Positions 1 to 9,674 are shown, counted from the first letter of the stretch. The stretch: DNA of 64,000 nt from Gemmatimonas sp. (GCA_011390935.1 JAABRL010000017.1:1-64000); one strand, 5' to 3'. Made by a program: numbers and translations. The notes: a model not told the origin generated them from the sequence alone.

Positions 1-1
1 A

Positions 2-874
2 TATAGCGAACAGCACACGCAGGATTGCGAACGCATCCTGGTTACACTGCTGCGCGGCCTGAGTCCGTGGAAAAACTCAGTGTGTCTGGTAGGCGGCCTG
101 ACGCCGAGGTTCCTGGTCACCGCTCGGCCACCCGCAGTCCCAGCGCACGCTGGCACCCTCGATGTCGACATCGTGATCGACTTGCAAATGCTCACCGACA
201 CCGAGGCGTATCACAGTCTTGAGGACAATCTCAAAAAGCTTGGCTTTGAGCGCGCCGAGAATATGGAGGGCGCGAAGCTCTCATGGCGCTGGCAAGCCCG
301 AACTGAGCACGGTGCGCTGATGGTTCTGGAACTGCTTGCAGATGCACCCGATATTGCCGGCGGCAGGGTACAGCCGCTGCCCACCGACGGTACGATCTCG
401 GTATTGAACATCCCACACGCTTCCATCGTCTTCGATCTTCATCGTGTCACGACGGTTCGAGCAGAATTGCTTGGCGACAATGGTGTAGCAACCGAGGCAG
501 TGAAACACGCCAACCTCGTGAGCTTCACGTGCCTGAAATCATTTGCATTCGACCAGCGCTTCGAACGCAAGGACGCGCACGACCTCATCTACTGCATTGA
601 GCACGCTGCCGAGGGACTGAATGCGGTGGCCGACGACTTCCGACGGGAGCTAGCCGGCAAGCACGGCGAAGTTGTACAGTCGAGTCTTGCAGTCCTGCGC
701 AATCGATTTGCTGAGGACGAGGTCACGGAGGGGTATCGCAAGGATGGCCCGGTAGCGGTTGCAAAGTTCGAACTCGGTGAGAGTGACGAGCCGGCGCAGC
801 GCGAGGCGAGGGCATTGCGACAGCGCCAGGTGACTGACGTGATCGAGCGGCGCTTACGTCGAATCGGAGCCTGA
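2..874 (+). CDS. Partial nucleotidyltransferase-like protein (AbiEii-type fold suspected)
   Basis: The reading frame is open from the left edge of the window, so the 5' end is missing. A GTG at 80 is an internal possibility, but coding-like sequence with the phrase LLRGLSPW precedes it. The visible part begins with a glycine pair (LVGGLTPRFLV) and then an acidic patch, TLDVDIVIDL, which together resemble the GG...DxD core of minimal nucleotidyltransferases such as AbiEii or DUF6036-like proteins. The rest is charged and helical, without membrane segments. Proteins of this kind are often toxin or antitoxin halves in mobile DNA, and the tRNA-Phe remnant about 165 bases downstream fits an element end. 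Family assignment is inferred from the short motif only; the partner gene, if any, lies outside the window. Confidence 0.5.
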   Translation, partial: YSEQHTQDCERILVTLLRGLSPWKNSVCLVGGLTPRFLVTARPPAVPAHAGTLDVDIVIDLQMLTDTEAYHSLEDNLKKLGFERAENMEGAKLSWRWQARTEHGALMVLELLADAPDIAGGRVQPLPTDGTISVLNIPHASIVFDLHRVTTVRAELLGDNGVATEAVKHANLVSFTCLKSFAFDQRFERKDAHDLIYCIEHAAEGLNAVADDFRRELAGKHGEVVQSSLAVLRNRFAEDEVTEGYRKDGPVAVAKFELGESDEPAQREARALRQRQVTDVIERRLRRIGA

Positions 875-1038
875 CGCAGAGCGCGGCCGTCGCCATGAGC
901 GTCGACTGCCTGAAGAGGGAGGTAGAGCGATTCGAAGAGGGAAGTAAATCGAAACCAAGAGGGACCCTGTACGCTTATGCGCTGCTTGTAACGTCAAGCT
1001 CCCCAAGGGAGTACGTCCATTCCAGCGCACTGGCCGGC

Positions 1039-1083
1039 CTGAAAATCCGCGTGTCGGGGGTTCGATTCCCTCCCTAGCCACCA
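1039..1083 (+). repeat. 3' fragment of a tRNA-Phe(GAA) gene: probable att site
   Basis: These 45 bases are the 3' part of a tRNA. They hold the anticodon loop CTGAAAA (anticodon GAA), the 3' anticodon strand TCCGC, a GTGTC variable loop, a T arm of GGGGG-TTCGATT-CCCTC, acceptor strand CCTAGCC, discriminator A and an encoded CCA. No D arm, 5' anticodon strand or matching acceptor strand GGCTAGG precedes it; the bases upstream are unrelated. A 3' tRNA end without its 5' half is the usual footprint left by a tyrosine-recombinase element that integrated into a tRNA gene. The intact tRNA-Phe and the integrase would be expected to the left of the window. Confidence 0.8.
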
Positions 1084-1102
1084 AATGAATCAACGACTTA
1101 CG

Positions 1103-1137
1103 ACATCGGCGTCCGGCTTCGGCTTGGGCGCCGATGT
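1103..1137 (+). terminator. Hairpin after the tRNA-Phe fragment
   Basis: A perfect 9-bp inverted repeat (ACATCGGCG at 1103-1111 and CGCCGATGT at 1129-1137) lies 20 bases after the CCA. It is probably the original tRNA-Phe terminator. There is no immediate T-tract, so intrinsic termination is only likely, not certain. Confidence 0.4.
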
Positions 1138-1221
1138 TCGTAGCGGGTTTGGGAATCGAACTGTAGCGGGTTTTGTTTTTGGCGGCGGTGCGGTTGGCAT
1201 GCGCTGTTCGCAGTCTTGCAC

Positions 1222-1402
1222 ACAGAGTTTCTGATAGATCCTTTCACCGGTTTCGACGACACGATCATTGCGATGTACGCGCGCGGCATGACGGTGCACG
1301 AGATCCAAGGGTTTCTCGCGGACCAGTACTGCACACGGTGTCGCAGGAGATCATCGGCAGCGTCACAGATGAAGTGCTCGCCGAGGTCACCAGCTACCCA
1401 CC
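1222..1402 (+). pseudogene. IS256-family (mutator) transposase relic
   Basis: Two overlapping frames carry adjacent pieces of an IS256-type transposase. The first reads TGFDDTIIAMYARGMTVHEI and then QGFLADQY, up to about 1332. The next piece, VSQEIIGSVTDEVLAEVTSY, lies in another frame up to about 1400. The two blocks are contiguous in normal IS256 transposases, so a frameshift near 1330 separates them. The catalytic DDE region and both ends of the insertion sequence are absent. This is a short dead fragment beside the tRNA-Phe remnant, consistent with a worn mobile-DNA boundary. Confidence 0.75.
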
Positions 1403-1846
1403 TGCAGAACAGATCGGGCGGCGTGTGCATGTGACGCTGGCTAGTGTTACATGCGGACCAACCGGTGTTGCGCGCGGCGCGGATGGTTTGTCTGATCGAC
1501 AAGAGCAAGCATCGTTCAGCCCGCGAGAACGGACGTTGTGTCGGAATAGCCCGTCGCGCAACGGAGCATCGACAGTCCATGCCGGAGTCGGGCCTATGCT
1601 CGGCGCTCGTCGGTCCGGGAGAACGCGTGCGAGACGCGGCCCCGACGGCGCATGGCGTCTACACGCCCCGGCGGCCAAGGCGTCGCCGCTCTCTCGCTGG
1701 GCGTCGGACCAGCTGCATCGCCTGAAGCCTGTGGCGTGAGATCAACCGCCGCCCCCTGCGACGCGCCATCGACTCCGCGCCACGACTCGCGTCTGGAGCT
1801 GCGTCCCCACGCACGTGATCGCACCCGCGCTTGTCAGCAGCAAGCC
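1403..1846. other. Stretch without a recognisable gene
   Basis: Between the transposase relic and the hydrolase gene there are only GC-rich frames with no conserved motif, no convincing ribosome binding site and no clear repeat. It is probably decayed mobile or spacer DNA. Confidence 0.5.
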
Positions 1847-2800
1847 TCAGCTCCGGCGGACGGGGCGTGTATCGACATTCGCGTCTAGCCAGTCGAGGAG
1901 CAGGTCGGCGATGAAGCTGCTGTTGTTATCCTGCATCATGAGGTGGGTATTGCCGAAGATGCCAAGTTGCTCCGGCAGCGAGATGACTTCGCCACGACCG
2001 CCGTTCTGCGCATGCAGTGCCGCTGCGGCTTCGGTGGCGAGCTTGCGGTTCCCTTGATTGCGCGACTCGATGTAGTCGCCATAGACTCCGATCAGCGAGA
2101 TGCCCGAAAGAGCAGGGAAATCGTTGGTATCCGGGGGACTGGTCGGCTCGATCAGGATCAGCGACGGCACGAGGTTCGGGCGCGCCTTGGCGGCGGAGAC
2201 TGCCTGCGGCCCACCCGCGGAATGGGCCAGCAGCAGCGCGGGGCCGACCTGGTCGAGCAGCGCGATGATCGCACCCGAGTAGCTCGCTCCTCCGGTCCGG
2301 AGGTAGGGGTAGTTCGACGCGAACGCTCCGAAGAACGACGTGGGGAATCGTGTGTCCGGATACGGGTTTCCCTGCGAGCTGCCAAAGCCCCAGCGCCTCC
2401 AGATGTCCTGCTGCCAGGCCTGGGTCGCGCCTGGTACCGCCGGCGGTGCCCCCGACGTGGGCACGCTGGCGAACCCAGCAACACTGAAACCGCGCGAGAA
2501 ATCGAAGTTCGGATCATTGATCACATAAACGTCGTAGCCAGCTTCCGCGAACTCCTGCGCCCAGCCGGGCCGGCCATCGGGCGTGGTGAGATAGATGTAC
2601 GACGAGAGGTTCAACCCGGGGATCATCACGACGGCCATGTCCTGCCGGCCGCTCTCGGGGCGGAGGTAATGCACGAGTGCCCCGTTGAGGTAGAAGCTGC
2701 CGGATTCGTCGTCAGCCTGCGGCCCGGCAACCGTGGTCGAATCGCACGCCGTTGTCATGAGAGCGGTACAGACGATCGCGATCCTTCCAAGCACCTTCAT
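1847..2800 (-). CDS. Alpha/beta-hydrolase lipoprotein
   Basis: The protein begins MKVLGRIAIVCTALMTTAC, a 19-residue lipoprotein signal ending at a lipobox cysteine. It should be anchored at the envelope and act outside the cytoplasm. The start at 2800 was chosen because it places this signal at the N-terminus; an upstream ATG at 2872 would add 24 arginine-rich residues. The body has an alpha/beta-hydrolase layout: a VVMIPGLN strand-loop (oxyanion side), a nucleophile elbow LLLAHSAGGP with Ser about 194, and a late histidine in GNTHLMMQDNNS that could complete the triad. The length of 317 residues is usual for secreted esterase or lipase-like hydrolases. The substrate is unknown. It stands alone on this strand, 233 bases or more from its neighbours. 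Confidence 0.75.
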   Translation of the reverse strand: MKVLGRIAIVCTALMTTACDSTTVAGPQADDESGSFYLNGALVHYLRPESGRQDMAVVMIPGLNLSSYIYLTTPDGRPGWAQEFAEAGYDVYVINDPNFDFSRGFSVAGFASVPTSGAPPAVPGATQAWQQDIWRRWGFGSSQGNPYPDTRFPTSFFGAFASNYPYLRTGGASYSGAIIALLDQVGPALLLAHSAGGPQAVSAAKARPNLVPSLILIEPTSPPDTNDFPALSGISLIGVYGDYIESRNQGNRKLATEAAAALHAQNGGRGEVISLPEQLGIFGNTHLMMQDNNSSFIADLLLDWLDANVDTRPVRRS

Positions 2801-3105
2801 GCTGCGAGCGCGGCCCATGCTGAATCTGGCGCAGAATGCCTTGCGTGCGTGCAACCTTCGGGGGTTCGTCATTTTGCGGCGTCGGTCGACAATAGGTCAG
2901 TGAACGGGATACTCCACCGCCCGATTCGCGGCGGTGGGGGATTGGGAACGAGGGCTTGAGAATCAGCAACAAGCGTCGTTACCGTCGGCGCGCGCCACTG
3001 TTCCAACGGCCTCGCGGTTACCTCGTGCTGCACGCGCAGATGCTCGCCCACCTCGGAGACCAGGAATGAGCATCGAGCGCTTCGCGTGCCGTGTGCTTGA
3101 CCCGC

Positions 3106-3693
3106 TCACAAATTCCTGATCTTTTCCCCTCTCCCCGCCGTCTCCACAACCGTCGCGATCCGCTTCGCCCGCGTCTCCGGACGCTGCGCTTTGGCGATCC
3201 ACCGCAGCACATTCCGGCGGTACGACGGTGCAGACCCGTCAAACCATTCGCGCGCGTTGTTGGTCGCGTCGAGCGCACTGGCGAGATCCGTCGGCAGTAC
3301 CAGCGCATCGACATCCGGATGCGCCTCCCATCCGCCAGATGCTTTGGCCAGTGCAATCGCACGTAGCCCTGGTGCGGCGAGTCGGCCTTCTGCTTGAAGT
3401 CGCAGCGCGCGTGTTCGGTACGTGGCCGTCCACTCGTGCGTCCGGCGCGGCGTCACGAGCTGCATGGTTCGATCTTCATCGAGTTGGCGGCGTATACCGT
3501 CGATCCAGCCGAAGCACAGCAGCTCGTCGAGCACGTTGTCGCGCGAGACGTAAGCGGCACCGGCGTGCCGTTTCCAGGTAACGAGCCACACGCCATCTGA
3601 GCGATCGTGGTGCGCATCGAGCCACGTGCGGAGCTCGTCGCCTGACCGGACTTCGACATGCGGGTAGCGGTCTGAATCAATCACGCGCAGCAC
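3106..3693 (-). CDS. YdeI/OmpD-associated family protein
   Basis: This 195-residue protein matches the layout of the YdeI/OmpD-associated family. The N-terminal half carries the conserved GVWLVTWKR and DELLCFGWIDGIRR blocks. A middle segment (residues about 75-90) gives TPRRTHEWTATYRTRAL, and the C-terminal OmdA-like region ends with the lysine/arginine-rich ARKAQRPETRAKRI-type stretch seen here as WIAKAQRPETRAKRIA. Family members are linked to peptide or polymyxin resistance, but their biochemistry is unclear. It is the third gene of a minus-strand run with the SDR dehydrogenase (30-base gap) and a lipoprotein, and is probably co-transcribed with them. Confidence 0.75.
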   Translation of the reverse strand: MLRVIDSDRYPHVEVRSGDELRTWLDAHHDRSDGVWLVTWKRHAGAAYVSRDNVLDELLCFGWIDGIRRQLDEDRTMQLVTPRRTHEWTATYRTRALRLQAEGRLAAPGLRAIALAKASGGWEAHPDVDALVLPTDLASALDATNNAREWFDGSAPSYRRNVLRWIAKAQRPETRAKRIATVVETAGRGEKIRNL

Positions 3694-3723
3694 TCCGGTC
3701 TGCGTCCGGCGCGTGCGTTTCCA

Positions 3724-4527
3724 TCATTCTTTTGCCGGACTGACCGCCGAGCCGGCGAGCAGCCCACCGTCGATCGTCAACTCGGCTCCCGTCATGTAGG
3801 CCGCCTCGTCCGACGCGAGCAGAACGGCCAGCGCCGCCACTTCCTCGGAGCGTCCGAAGCGGCGCATTGGCGTATCGCTGACGATCTGCGCCATGCGCGC
3901 CTCGCGGTCCGGCCCCGTGCCGAGCATCGGTTCCCACATCGGAGTCAGGATCGCCGCGGGGTGAATTGAGTTGCAGCGCACGTTCAGCCCTTGCTCCGCG
4001 CAGTACATCGCCACCGTCTTGGTGTGATTTCTGACGGCTGCCTTCGAAGACGCATAGGCCGCCGCGGCCGGAATGCCCACGAGGCCGGAGCGGGAAGACA
4101 CGTTGATGATCGAGCCCGAGGGTCGATGGCGCATGGCGCGAATGGCATATTTGCAGCCGAGAAACGTGCCATCGAGGTTGGTACGGTGCACGTCGCGCCA
4201 GCGTTCAAGGCTGGCGTGCTCCGGGTCGTGGGGCCCGACATCCGTTTCGAAGCCGGTGATGCCCGCGTTGTTGACAAGCACGTCGAGGCCGCCATGCCGA
4301 TCGATCAGCTGCGCAATGACCGCGCGCCATTCCTCCTCCTCCCGAACGTCGAGGTGCAGGTACTCGCCGTGAGCCGGACAGCGACGCGCAGCCTCTGCGC
4401 CGAGCGCGTCGTTGATGTCGGTGAGGTACACCAACGCACCCTCGTCGCTGAACGCGTGGGCGATGGCGGCGCCGATGCCTCTCGCGGCACCCGTGATCAG
4501 CGCGACTTTTCCGGCCAGGCGCATCAT
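3724..4527 (-). CDS. Short-chain dehydrogenase/reductase (SDR)
   Basis: This is a classical SDR of 267 residues. The nucleotide-binding TGAARGIG lies at 12-19, the structural NNAG at 86-89, and the catalytic triad is Ser145 (INVSSRSG), Tyr158 and Lys162 in YASSK. It is a cytoplasmic NAD(P)-dependent oxidoreductase. An aspartate after beta-2 (YLTDIND) suggests NAD(H) preference. The C-terminal segment [13 protein letters not shown] is the usual end of FabG/BaiA-like members. The substrate cannot be told from sequence. The start ATG overlaps the stop of the upstream lipoprotein gene by four bases (ATGA), so the two are likely translationally coupled. Confidence 0.9.
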   Translation of the reverse strand: MMRLAGKVALITGAARGIGAAIAHAFSDEGALVYLTDINDALGAEAARRCPAHGEYLHLDVREEEEWRAVIAQLIDRHGGLDVLVNNAGITGFETDVGPHDPEHASLERWRDVHRTNLDGTFLGCKYAIRAMRHRPSGSIINVSSRSGLVGIPAAAAYASSKAAVRNHTKTVAMYCAEQGLNVRCNSIHPAAILTPMWEPMLGTGPDREARMAQIVSDTPMRRFGRSEEVAALAVLLASDEAAYMTGAELTIDGGLLAGSAVSPAKE

Positions 4528-5465
4528 CGTTGCTCCGAACTGCGTGCGTAGGTGAATGCCGACATGGTCTCTCCATGCGAGAAGGGATGCGTCATTTCCA
4601 GCGTGTCGCCTGACAGCGGAACCGTCCCGGTCATCCGGTGCCCCTGGAGCCAGGTGGATTCCGTGGTCAGTGTCGTGCCCGTCTTCGCGAAGCTACCCCT
4701 GTCTCCGTGATGCCAATCGAAGCGCTTCGCCGCCGGAACACCAGCGACTGCGCCCTCCCACTCCGAGAACCAGACACGATGCGTATAGTGTCTGGTCGGA
4801 TGCAGGACCAAGCTGGCCGAGTCGATGATGACGTGAATGCTCTTCAGTACGCCGTCTTCTTCGAAAGGGTCAAACGTTGCAATCACGTGCGGCATGTGGG
4901 CGCCATCCACCCACGTGCCATGCCACGCCCCATGAACCGACAGCGACGGACGCTCTCGACGAAATGACGAGACCGAGATGCCGTCAACGCCTTCGTACCG
5001 CATCCAGAAGGTCTGTTCAGCCGCCGCCGGCTCACGCATCCAGCCACGGCTACGCCCTTGCTCCGACGTAAACACGTACGCGGTGTCCTGCCACTGCCAG
5101 GCGCCACGCTCCAAATTCTTCGCGTGCTGGTACGGAAAGCCGTTGCGGTACACCTGCAGCCAGCTCCTGATCACCCACGCTCCGTCGCTGGCGATCTCAA
5201 GCTGCGCCGAGTCTGCGAAGACCTGCTCGAGGTCGCCCATCACCAGCCGATGTCCCACGAGCGCAGGCAGGGATTGTCCGTCGGACCGTGTCAGGTGCCA
5301 CGTGCCAGCTGCCGGCGGGGCCGGCGGCTGCGGCTCGAGCGGCACCGAATCCGTGCCGCAGGCGCCCAGAGTGACGATTGCCGTGGCAAGCACAAGCGAA
5401 CGGGCGACGCCGCACGAGACGCGTGACTCGCCCGCGGTTTCCGCTGAACCGACCGTCCGCCTCAT
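4524..5465 (-). CDS. Lipoprotein of unknown function
   Basis: The chosen start at 5465 gives a 313-residue protein whose N-terminal region ([15 protein letters not shown]) is a lipoprotein signal with the cysteine near residue 36. A proline-rich linker ([12 protein letters not shown]) follows, then a beta-rich domain that begins [14 protein letters not shown]. This is a layout shared by many small secreted lipoproteins of related bacteria. No enzyme motif is visible. The frame stays open far upstream across the neighbouring genes, but that extension has no coding character. It is the first gene of the run that continues, by a 4-nt overlap, into the SDR gene. Confidence 0.65.
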   Translation of the reverse strand: MRRTVGSAETAGESRVSCGVARSLVLATAIVTLGACGTDSVPLEPQPPAPPAAGTWHLTRSDGQSLPALVGHRLVMGDLEQVFADSAQLEIASDGAWVIRSWLQVYRNGFPYQHAKNLERGAWQWQDTAYVFTSEQGRSRGWMREPAAAEQTFWMRYEGVDGISVSSFRRERPSLSVHGAWHGTWVDGAHMPHVIATFDPFEEDGVLKSIHVIIDSASLVLHPTRHYTHRVWFSEWEGAVAGVPAAKRFDWHHGDRGSFAKTGTTLTTESTWLQGHRMTGTVPLSGDTLEMTHPFSHGETMSAFTYARSSEQR

Positions 5466-5578
5466 CGCCGCACCTGCCACGACGGCGCGCTGGATTGCCA
5501 CGACAGGTGAAGACCGGGAATCGCAGCGCCTGCCGATTCGCGCGGGGTAGCCACCAGCTGTCTTGAGTCGCCCTCGTC

Positions 5579-6094
5579 TCATGCGGACGGTCCTCCCGCC
5601 GCTGCAGGTGGCAGCACGTCGACACCATGCTCGGCGCACACCGCCACGATGGTCGCCGGCTCGAACTGCCCCTGCCGCCCGATCGCTGCCAGCGCCTCGA
5701 ACATCGCCACCTTGCGCGCGCCGAGTGTCGAAAGGGAGAGCGCGCGCGCCGGCGCGCTGGAGGCATTCGCTTCGGCGTGCGGCGTAGCCGCAGGGACGAC
5801 GACACAGTCCCCCGGTCCTGCCTCGACGCTGCGCCCGTCGAGCGTGAACGTCAGCTGTCCTTCGAGCACGAGAAAGCTCTCGTCTCCAGCCTCGCGGTGG
5901 AGCGGAGTGCCCGTGCCCGGTGGGCACTCGAGCTCGAAGAGTGCGAAGCGTCCTCCGCTCTCGTCGGCGCCGATGCGCACGGTCACGAACTGCCCCAACA
6001 CCGGAAGCCTCGCGCGTTGGGCCGCGGGGATGTGAACGGCAGCGGGTGCGGCGGTCGTCACACGGTGTAGAGCGGCGAGGGGTGCAGAGTGCAT
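5579..6094 (-). CDS. Cupin-domain protein
   Basis: The start at 6094 is fixed by an AGGAG sequence eight bases upstream; an ATG 39 bases earlier lacks one. The 171-residue product holds a single cupin barrel (residues about 40-115): PPGTGTPLHREAGDESFLVL supplies the first metal-ligand set (H, E) and GPGDCVVVPAATPHAEAN the second (late H). These residues normally bind Fe or Mn. A short C-terminal helical part contains FEPATIVAVCAEHGVDVLPP. Family members range from dioxygenases to sugar isomerases and small-molecule sensors, so no reaction is assigned. It is divergent from the kinase-ATPase gene across about 190 bases. Confidence 0.8.
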   Translation of the reverse strand: MHSAPLAALHRVTTAAPAAVHIPAAQRARLPVLGQFVTVRIGADESGGRFALFELECPPGTGTPLHREAGDESFLVLEGQLTFTLDGRSVEAGPGDCVVVPAATPHAEANASSAPARALSLSTLGARKVAMFEALAAIGRQGQFEPATIVAVCAEHGVDVLPPAAAGGPSA

Positions 6095-6287
6095 CGAACT
6101 GGCTCCTGAAATGGTGGTGAGCCCGACCCGCATGGCCGGGCACCGTCACCCGGCGCGCCATGTGGCGGCGCGATCGAGTGCGGACACATACAGGAGCGAC
6201 GCGCTCGCGTGATTTTTTCATTGAGGGTTCGCAGTGACGCGACATGGGCGCTTGAGCAATCGGCGGCGCGGACGCGATACTGTGCGC

Positions 6288-9200
6288 ATGCTCGAGCCCG
6301 CGCCCCCCGACGAACTCGAACTCTTCGACGCGCTCTGCGAGCTCCCCCTCGCGCAGCGGGCGGAACGCCTTGCTGCACTGCGTCGGTCGTCCCCCGACGT
6401 GGCGTCTCGCGTCGAGCGGCTCCTGCAGGCAAGCGACCGCTCTGGTGACTTCCTGGGGTTGCTGGACCGCGACAGCGACGCTCTCACGCGTCCCACGCGC
6501 CCGATTCCCGCGGCGATTGGGGACGTGTTGCGCGCGGGCGTCACGGTGGGACCGTTTCGCTTGCTGCGAGAGCTCGGACGCGGTGGCATGGCCACCGTGT
6601 GGCTGGCGCACGATCCGCGCCTCGACCGCGCCGTCGCGTTGAAGTTTCTCGCGCCCCTCGGCCGACAGCGTCCGGGCGTGCTCGACGCGGACGAGCGTTT
6701 CCTGATCGAAGCGCGGGCCGCCGCGGCGCTCGACCACCCGCACGTGGCAACGGTCCATGAAGTCGGTCGCGGTCCCGACGGCCGGCCGTACATTGCGATG
6801 GCCCACTGCGAAGGCGGGTCGCTCGCCGCTCGGCTCGCGCAGGGCCCGCTTGCCGTGGACACCGCAGTCGCGATTGCCGCGCAAGTCGCGTCGGCGCTTC
6901 AGGCAGCGCACGCGCGTGGCATCGTGCATCGTGATGTGAAACCGGCCAACGTGCTGTTTGACGCGGCGGGGCGTGTTCGTCTGGCCGACTTCGGGATCGC
7001 GCGATTTGCCGGACAGGAGCTGACCTCGCCAGGCGTGGTGCTGGGGACGGTGGCGTACCTCAGCCCGGAGCAGGTGGAAGGCGTAGCTGGCGACGAGCGC
7101 GCCGACCTCTGGGCGCTGGGCGTCACGCTGTACGAGATGCTGGCGGGGCGGCGCCCTTTCGACGGGGAGACACCCGGCGCGCTGATGCACGCGATCCTGA
7201 GCGTGACACCGCCAACGCTGCAGACCGTGCGGCCGGACGTATCCGACGATCTCCGGGCGCTGGTGGAGGCGCTTCTCGACCGCTCGCCGTCACAGCGACC
7301 CGCCTCGGCGGCGGAAGTCGTGCAGCTGCTTGAGGGGACGTTACGGGCGAACCCGCTCACACCGGCCGTCCCGGATGCCGGTCGGGCGGCCGCCGTCGCA
7401 CTGGGCGCGTCGATGCTGGCGCCGCTGGTGGGGCGCGAAGGTGAGCTGGCCTCTGCGCTGGGGTTGCTCGGGCGCACTCGATTGCTCACGCTCACGGGAC
7501 CTGGCGGCACCGGGAAGACACGCCTCGCCCTCGAACTGGCCCGTCGCGCCAGCGCCTGGTTTGGTGGACCGGCGGTCATGGTGCGACTCGCCGGCATCGC
7601 TGATGCCGAGCGTGTTCCCGAGGCGATCGCGCACGGCTTCGGGCTGCGCGATTCGGTCGGGGTGGGCGATGGGAGCGCCGTCGCTCGCCACCTCGGTCAC
7701 AGCGCCGTACTGCTCGTGCTCGACAACTTCGAGCACGTGCTCGGCGCCGCTCCGTTCGTCGCCGAACTGCTTGAGGAAGCGCCGAAGCTCACGATTGTTG
7801 TCACCAGCCGCGAACCGCTCCGCCTGCGGGCAGAACAGGAGCTGCCGGTCCCTCCGCTTGGACTGCCAGACGACGACGAGCCGACGGAAGTCGGTGCATC
7901 GGATGCGGTGAGACTCTTTGTTCAGCGCGCCCGTGCCTGCCGGCCCGACTTCTCCCTCACCGCCGACAATGCCGGAGACGTGGCGCAGCTGTGCCGTCGG
8001 CTGGACGGGCTCCCGCTCGCGCTGGAGTTGGCGGCAGCGCGTACGCGGTTCTTCTCTCCGCGTGCGCTGCTCGCGAGGCTGAACCGCCGTCTGGATCTGC
8101 TGCGTTCCGACGCGCGCGACGGCGAGCCTCGTCACCGGGCGCTGCGCGACGTGATGGCCTGGAGTCACGACTTATTGACGCCAGCAGAACAGACGCTCTT
8201 CGCTGAACTCGGCGCGTTCGCCGGCAGCATGACGCTCGAATCCATCGCGGCGGTCGCCACGCACGAGGCGCCGGAGTCGGACAGCGGCGACGCATCTGTT
8301 TCGGCACCGAACGGTACCTCCGGCGGCATGGTGGATCGTGTGCTCGATGCTGTCGCGTCGCTCTGCGACAAGAGCCTGCTCACGCGCCGCGATGCGGCGG
8401 ACGGTGAGCCGCGTCTGGCCATGCTCGAAACCGTCAGAGAGTTCGCACGCGAGCGACTGGCCGAGAGCGGCCGAGGGCCCCAGGTGCGGGCGCGGCATGC
8501 ACGGTGGTATGCGACCCTTGCCGACGCGATCGGCGACGAGACCGGAAGTCCTGAGCGCGCGAACGCGTTACAGCGCGTGCAGGCGGATCTTGACGACGTG
8601 CTCGCGGCACTGGAATGGAGCACCGGATCCGAGGGCCAGGCGATCGACGCGCTTCGCATGGTCGGTGGGCTCACGATGTTCTGGCATTGGTCGGGGTTGT
8701 GGCGCGAAGGGCGTCGCTGGGCCGAGTGTGCAATCGCCGCCGCCGATCGCGCCGCCGACAGGCGAGGTCAACGCGACGATGCGCTCCGGTCGCCGGAGGA
8801 GCTGGACGCACTCGGGCGCACCCTGCAGGCGGCGCACCTGCTCAGCTGGACGCTTGGCGAGCCTGGAGCGGCGCTCGACCATGCGGCGCGCGCGATCCGG
8901 ATCTGGACGGTGCTCGAGGCCGCACCGTTCGATTCCGCGGCGCGCCGGCGGGCCGCACACTGGTCGACCTACACACACTGTGTCGCTGCCTTCTCACACC
9001 TCGCCTTCGGAGATTCGGCGACCGCGACGCGCTCCACTGACCTTGGCGTGGCGGCCGCGCGGCGAGCCGGTGGCGCCTGGATTATCGGCTTCGCTCTCGG
9101 ATGGCGGGCCATGCTGCACACCTCAGTCGGCCGCGTGGAGGCGGCTGCGGCGGACCTCGCGGAGGCCGAGCGCACGCTCGACTCGATCAGCGATACATGG

Positions 9201-9674
9201 ACACTGTCGTGGTGCTACACGCAGGCCGCGGTGGCGTCACTCGCCGCGGGTGACGTTCTCGCCGCCGCTCGGCAGGCGGGCACGGCGGTCGTCATGATGC
9301 GCGAGGCGCCGGACTGGCACTCGGTGGCACGTGGACTGGAGGTGATGGCGGCCGCCGGGGTGGCCTGGCTCGACGCCGCGGATCGTGCAGCACCGCACCG
9401 TACCGCCATCGCGTGTGACGCGACCATGCTGCTGAGCGCGGCGGCGGCGAGTCGGCAGCGAGGGAAGACGGGCGGGTGGCGAACGGACCGCGAGGAGGCC
9501 GAACTCACGGAGCGGCACCTTCGGCGCGCGCTGAGCGATCATGCGTTCGCCGAGGCGTGGGAGTGCGGCCAGGCGCTTTCGGGCGAGGCCATGCTGCAGC
9601 TCGCCGAGACGGCTTCCACGGCGGCCAATCCATGGCCGGTGGCTGCGCTGGACCGCACCGCGCTGATCGACTGA
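6288..9674 (+). CDS. Ser/Thr protein kinase fused to an NB-ARC-like ATPase and helical repeats
   Basis: This is a large cytoplasmic signalling protein of about 1128 residues. A complete Hanks-type kinase comes first: glycine loop GRGGMATVW near 97, VALKF lysine near 118, catalytic HRDVKPAN with Asp216, DFG near 234, and SPEQ plus WALGVTLYEML downstream. Around residue 390 it passes into a predicted AAA/NB-ARC-type ATPase with P-loop TGPGGTGKTRLALEL (about 402) and Walker B LLVLDNFEHVL. Helical TPR-like repeats fill the C-terminal 450 residues. No membrane segment is seen. Such fusions are frequent in Gemmatimonadota, Acidobacteria and Actinobacteria as regulators. The ATG at 6288 was preferred to a GTG at 6234 because it begins the conserved N-terminal helix. 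It converges with an ECF sigma gene, a frequent companion of such kinases. Confidence 0.85.
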   Translation: MLEPAPPDELELFDALCELPLAQRAERLAALRRSSPDVASRVERLLQASDRSGDFLGLLDRDSDALTRPTRPIPAAIGDVLRAGVTVGPFRLLRELGRGGMATVWLAHDPRLDRAVALKFLAPLGRQRPGVLDADERFLIEARAAAALDHPHVATVHEVGRGPDGRPYIAMAHCEGGSLAARLAQGPLAVDTAVAIAAQVASALQAAHARGIVHRDVKPANVLFDAAGRVRLADFGIARFAGQELTSPGVVLGTVAYLSPEQVEGVAGDERADLWALGVTLYEMLAGRRPFDGETPGALMHAILSVTPPTLQTVRPDVSDDLRALVEALLDRSPSQRPASAAEVVQLLEGTLRANPLTPAVPDAGRAAAVALGASMLAPLVGREGELASALGLLGRTRLLTLTGPGGTGKTRLALELARRASAWFGGPAVMVRLAGIADAERVPEAIAHGFGLRDSVGVGDGSAVARHLGHSAVLLVLDNFEHVLGAAPFVAELLEEAPKLTIVVTSREPLRLRAEQELPVPPLGLPDDDEPTEVGASDAVRLFVQRARACRPDFSLTADNAGDVAQLCRRLDGLPLALELAAARTRFFSPRALLARLNRRLDLLRSDARDGEPRHRALRDVMAWSHDLLTPAEQTLFAELGAFAGSMTLESIAAVATHEAPESDSGDASVSAPNGTSGGMVDRVLDAVASLCDKSLLTRRDAADGEPRLAMLETVREFARERLAESGRGPQVRARHARWYATLADAIGDETGSPERANALQRVQADLDDVLAALEWSTGSEGQAIDALRMVGGLTMFWHWSGLWREGRRWAECAIAAADRAADRRGQRDDALRSPEELDALGRTLQAAHLLSWTLGEPGAALDHAARAIRIWTVLEAAPFDSAARRRAAHWSTYTHCVAAFSHLAFGDSATATRSTDLGVAAARRAGGAWIIGFALGWRAMLHTSVGRVEAAAADLAEAERTLDSISDTWTLSWCYTQAAVASLAAGDVLAAARQAGTAVVMMREAPDWHSVARGLEVMAAAGVAWLDAADRAAPHRTAIACDATMLLSAAAASRQRGKTGGWRTDREEAELTERHLRRALSDHAFAEAWECGQALSGEAMLQLAETASTAANPWPVAALDRTALID

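Noticed and set aside
1000-1083. Complete tRNA or tmRNA gene
   Set aside because: No D arm or matching 5' acceptor strand is present and the bases upstream do not fold with the 3' half, so only a fragment is supported.
854-1093. A minus-strand frame reading REGIEPPTRGFSGRPVRW
   Set aside because: This peptide is the well-known artefact of translating the antisense of a tRNA-Phe 3' end; it led to the tRNA fragment call instead.
5466-7190. Long minus-strand extension of the lipoprotein frame
   Set aside because: The frame crosses the cupin gene and kinase gene in antisense and has only GC-driven Arg/Ala/Gly composition; it is a shadow of high GC content.
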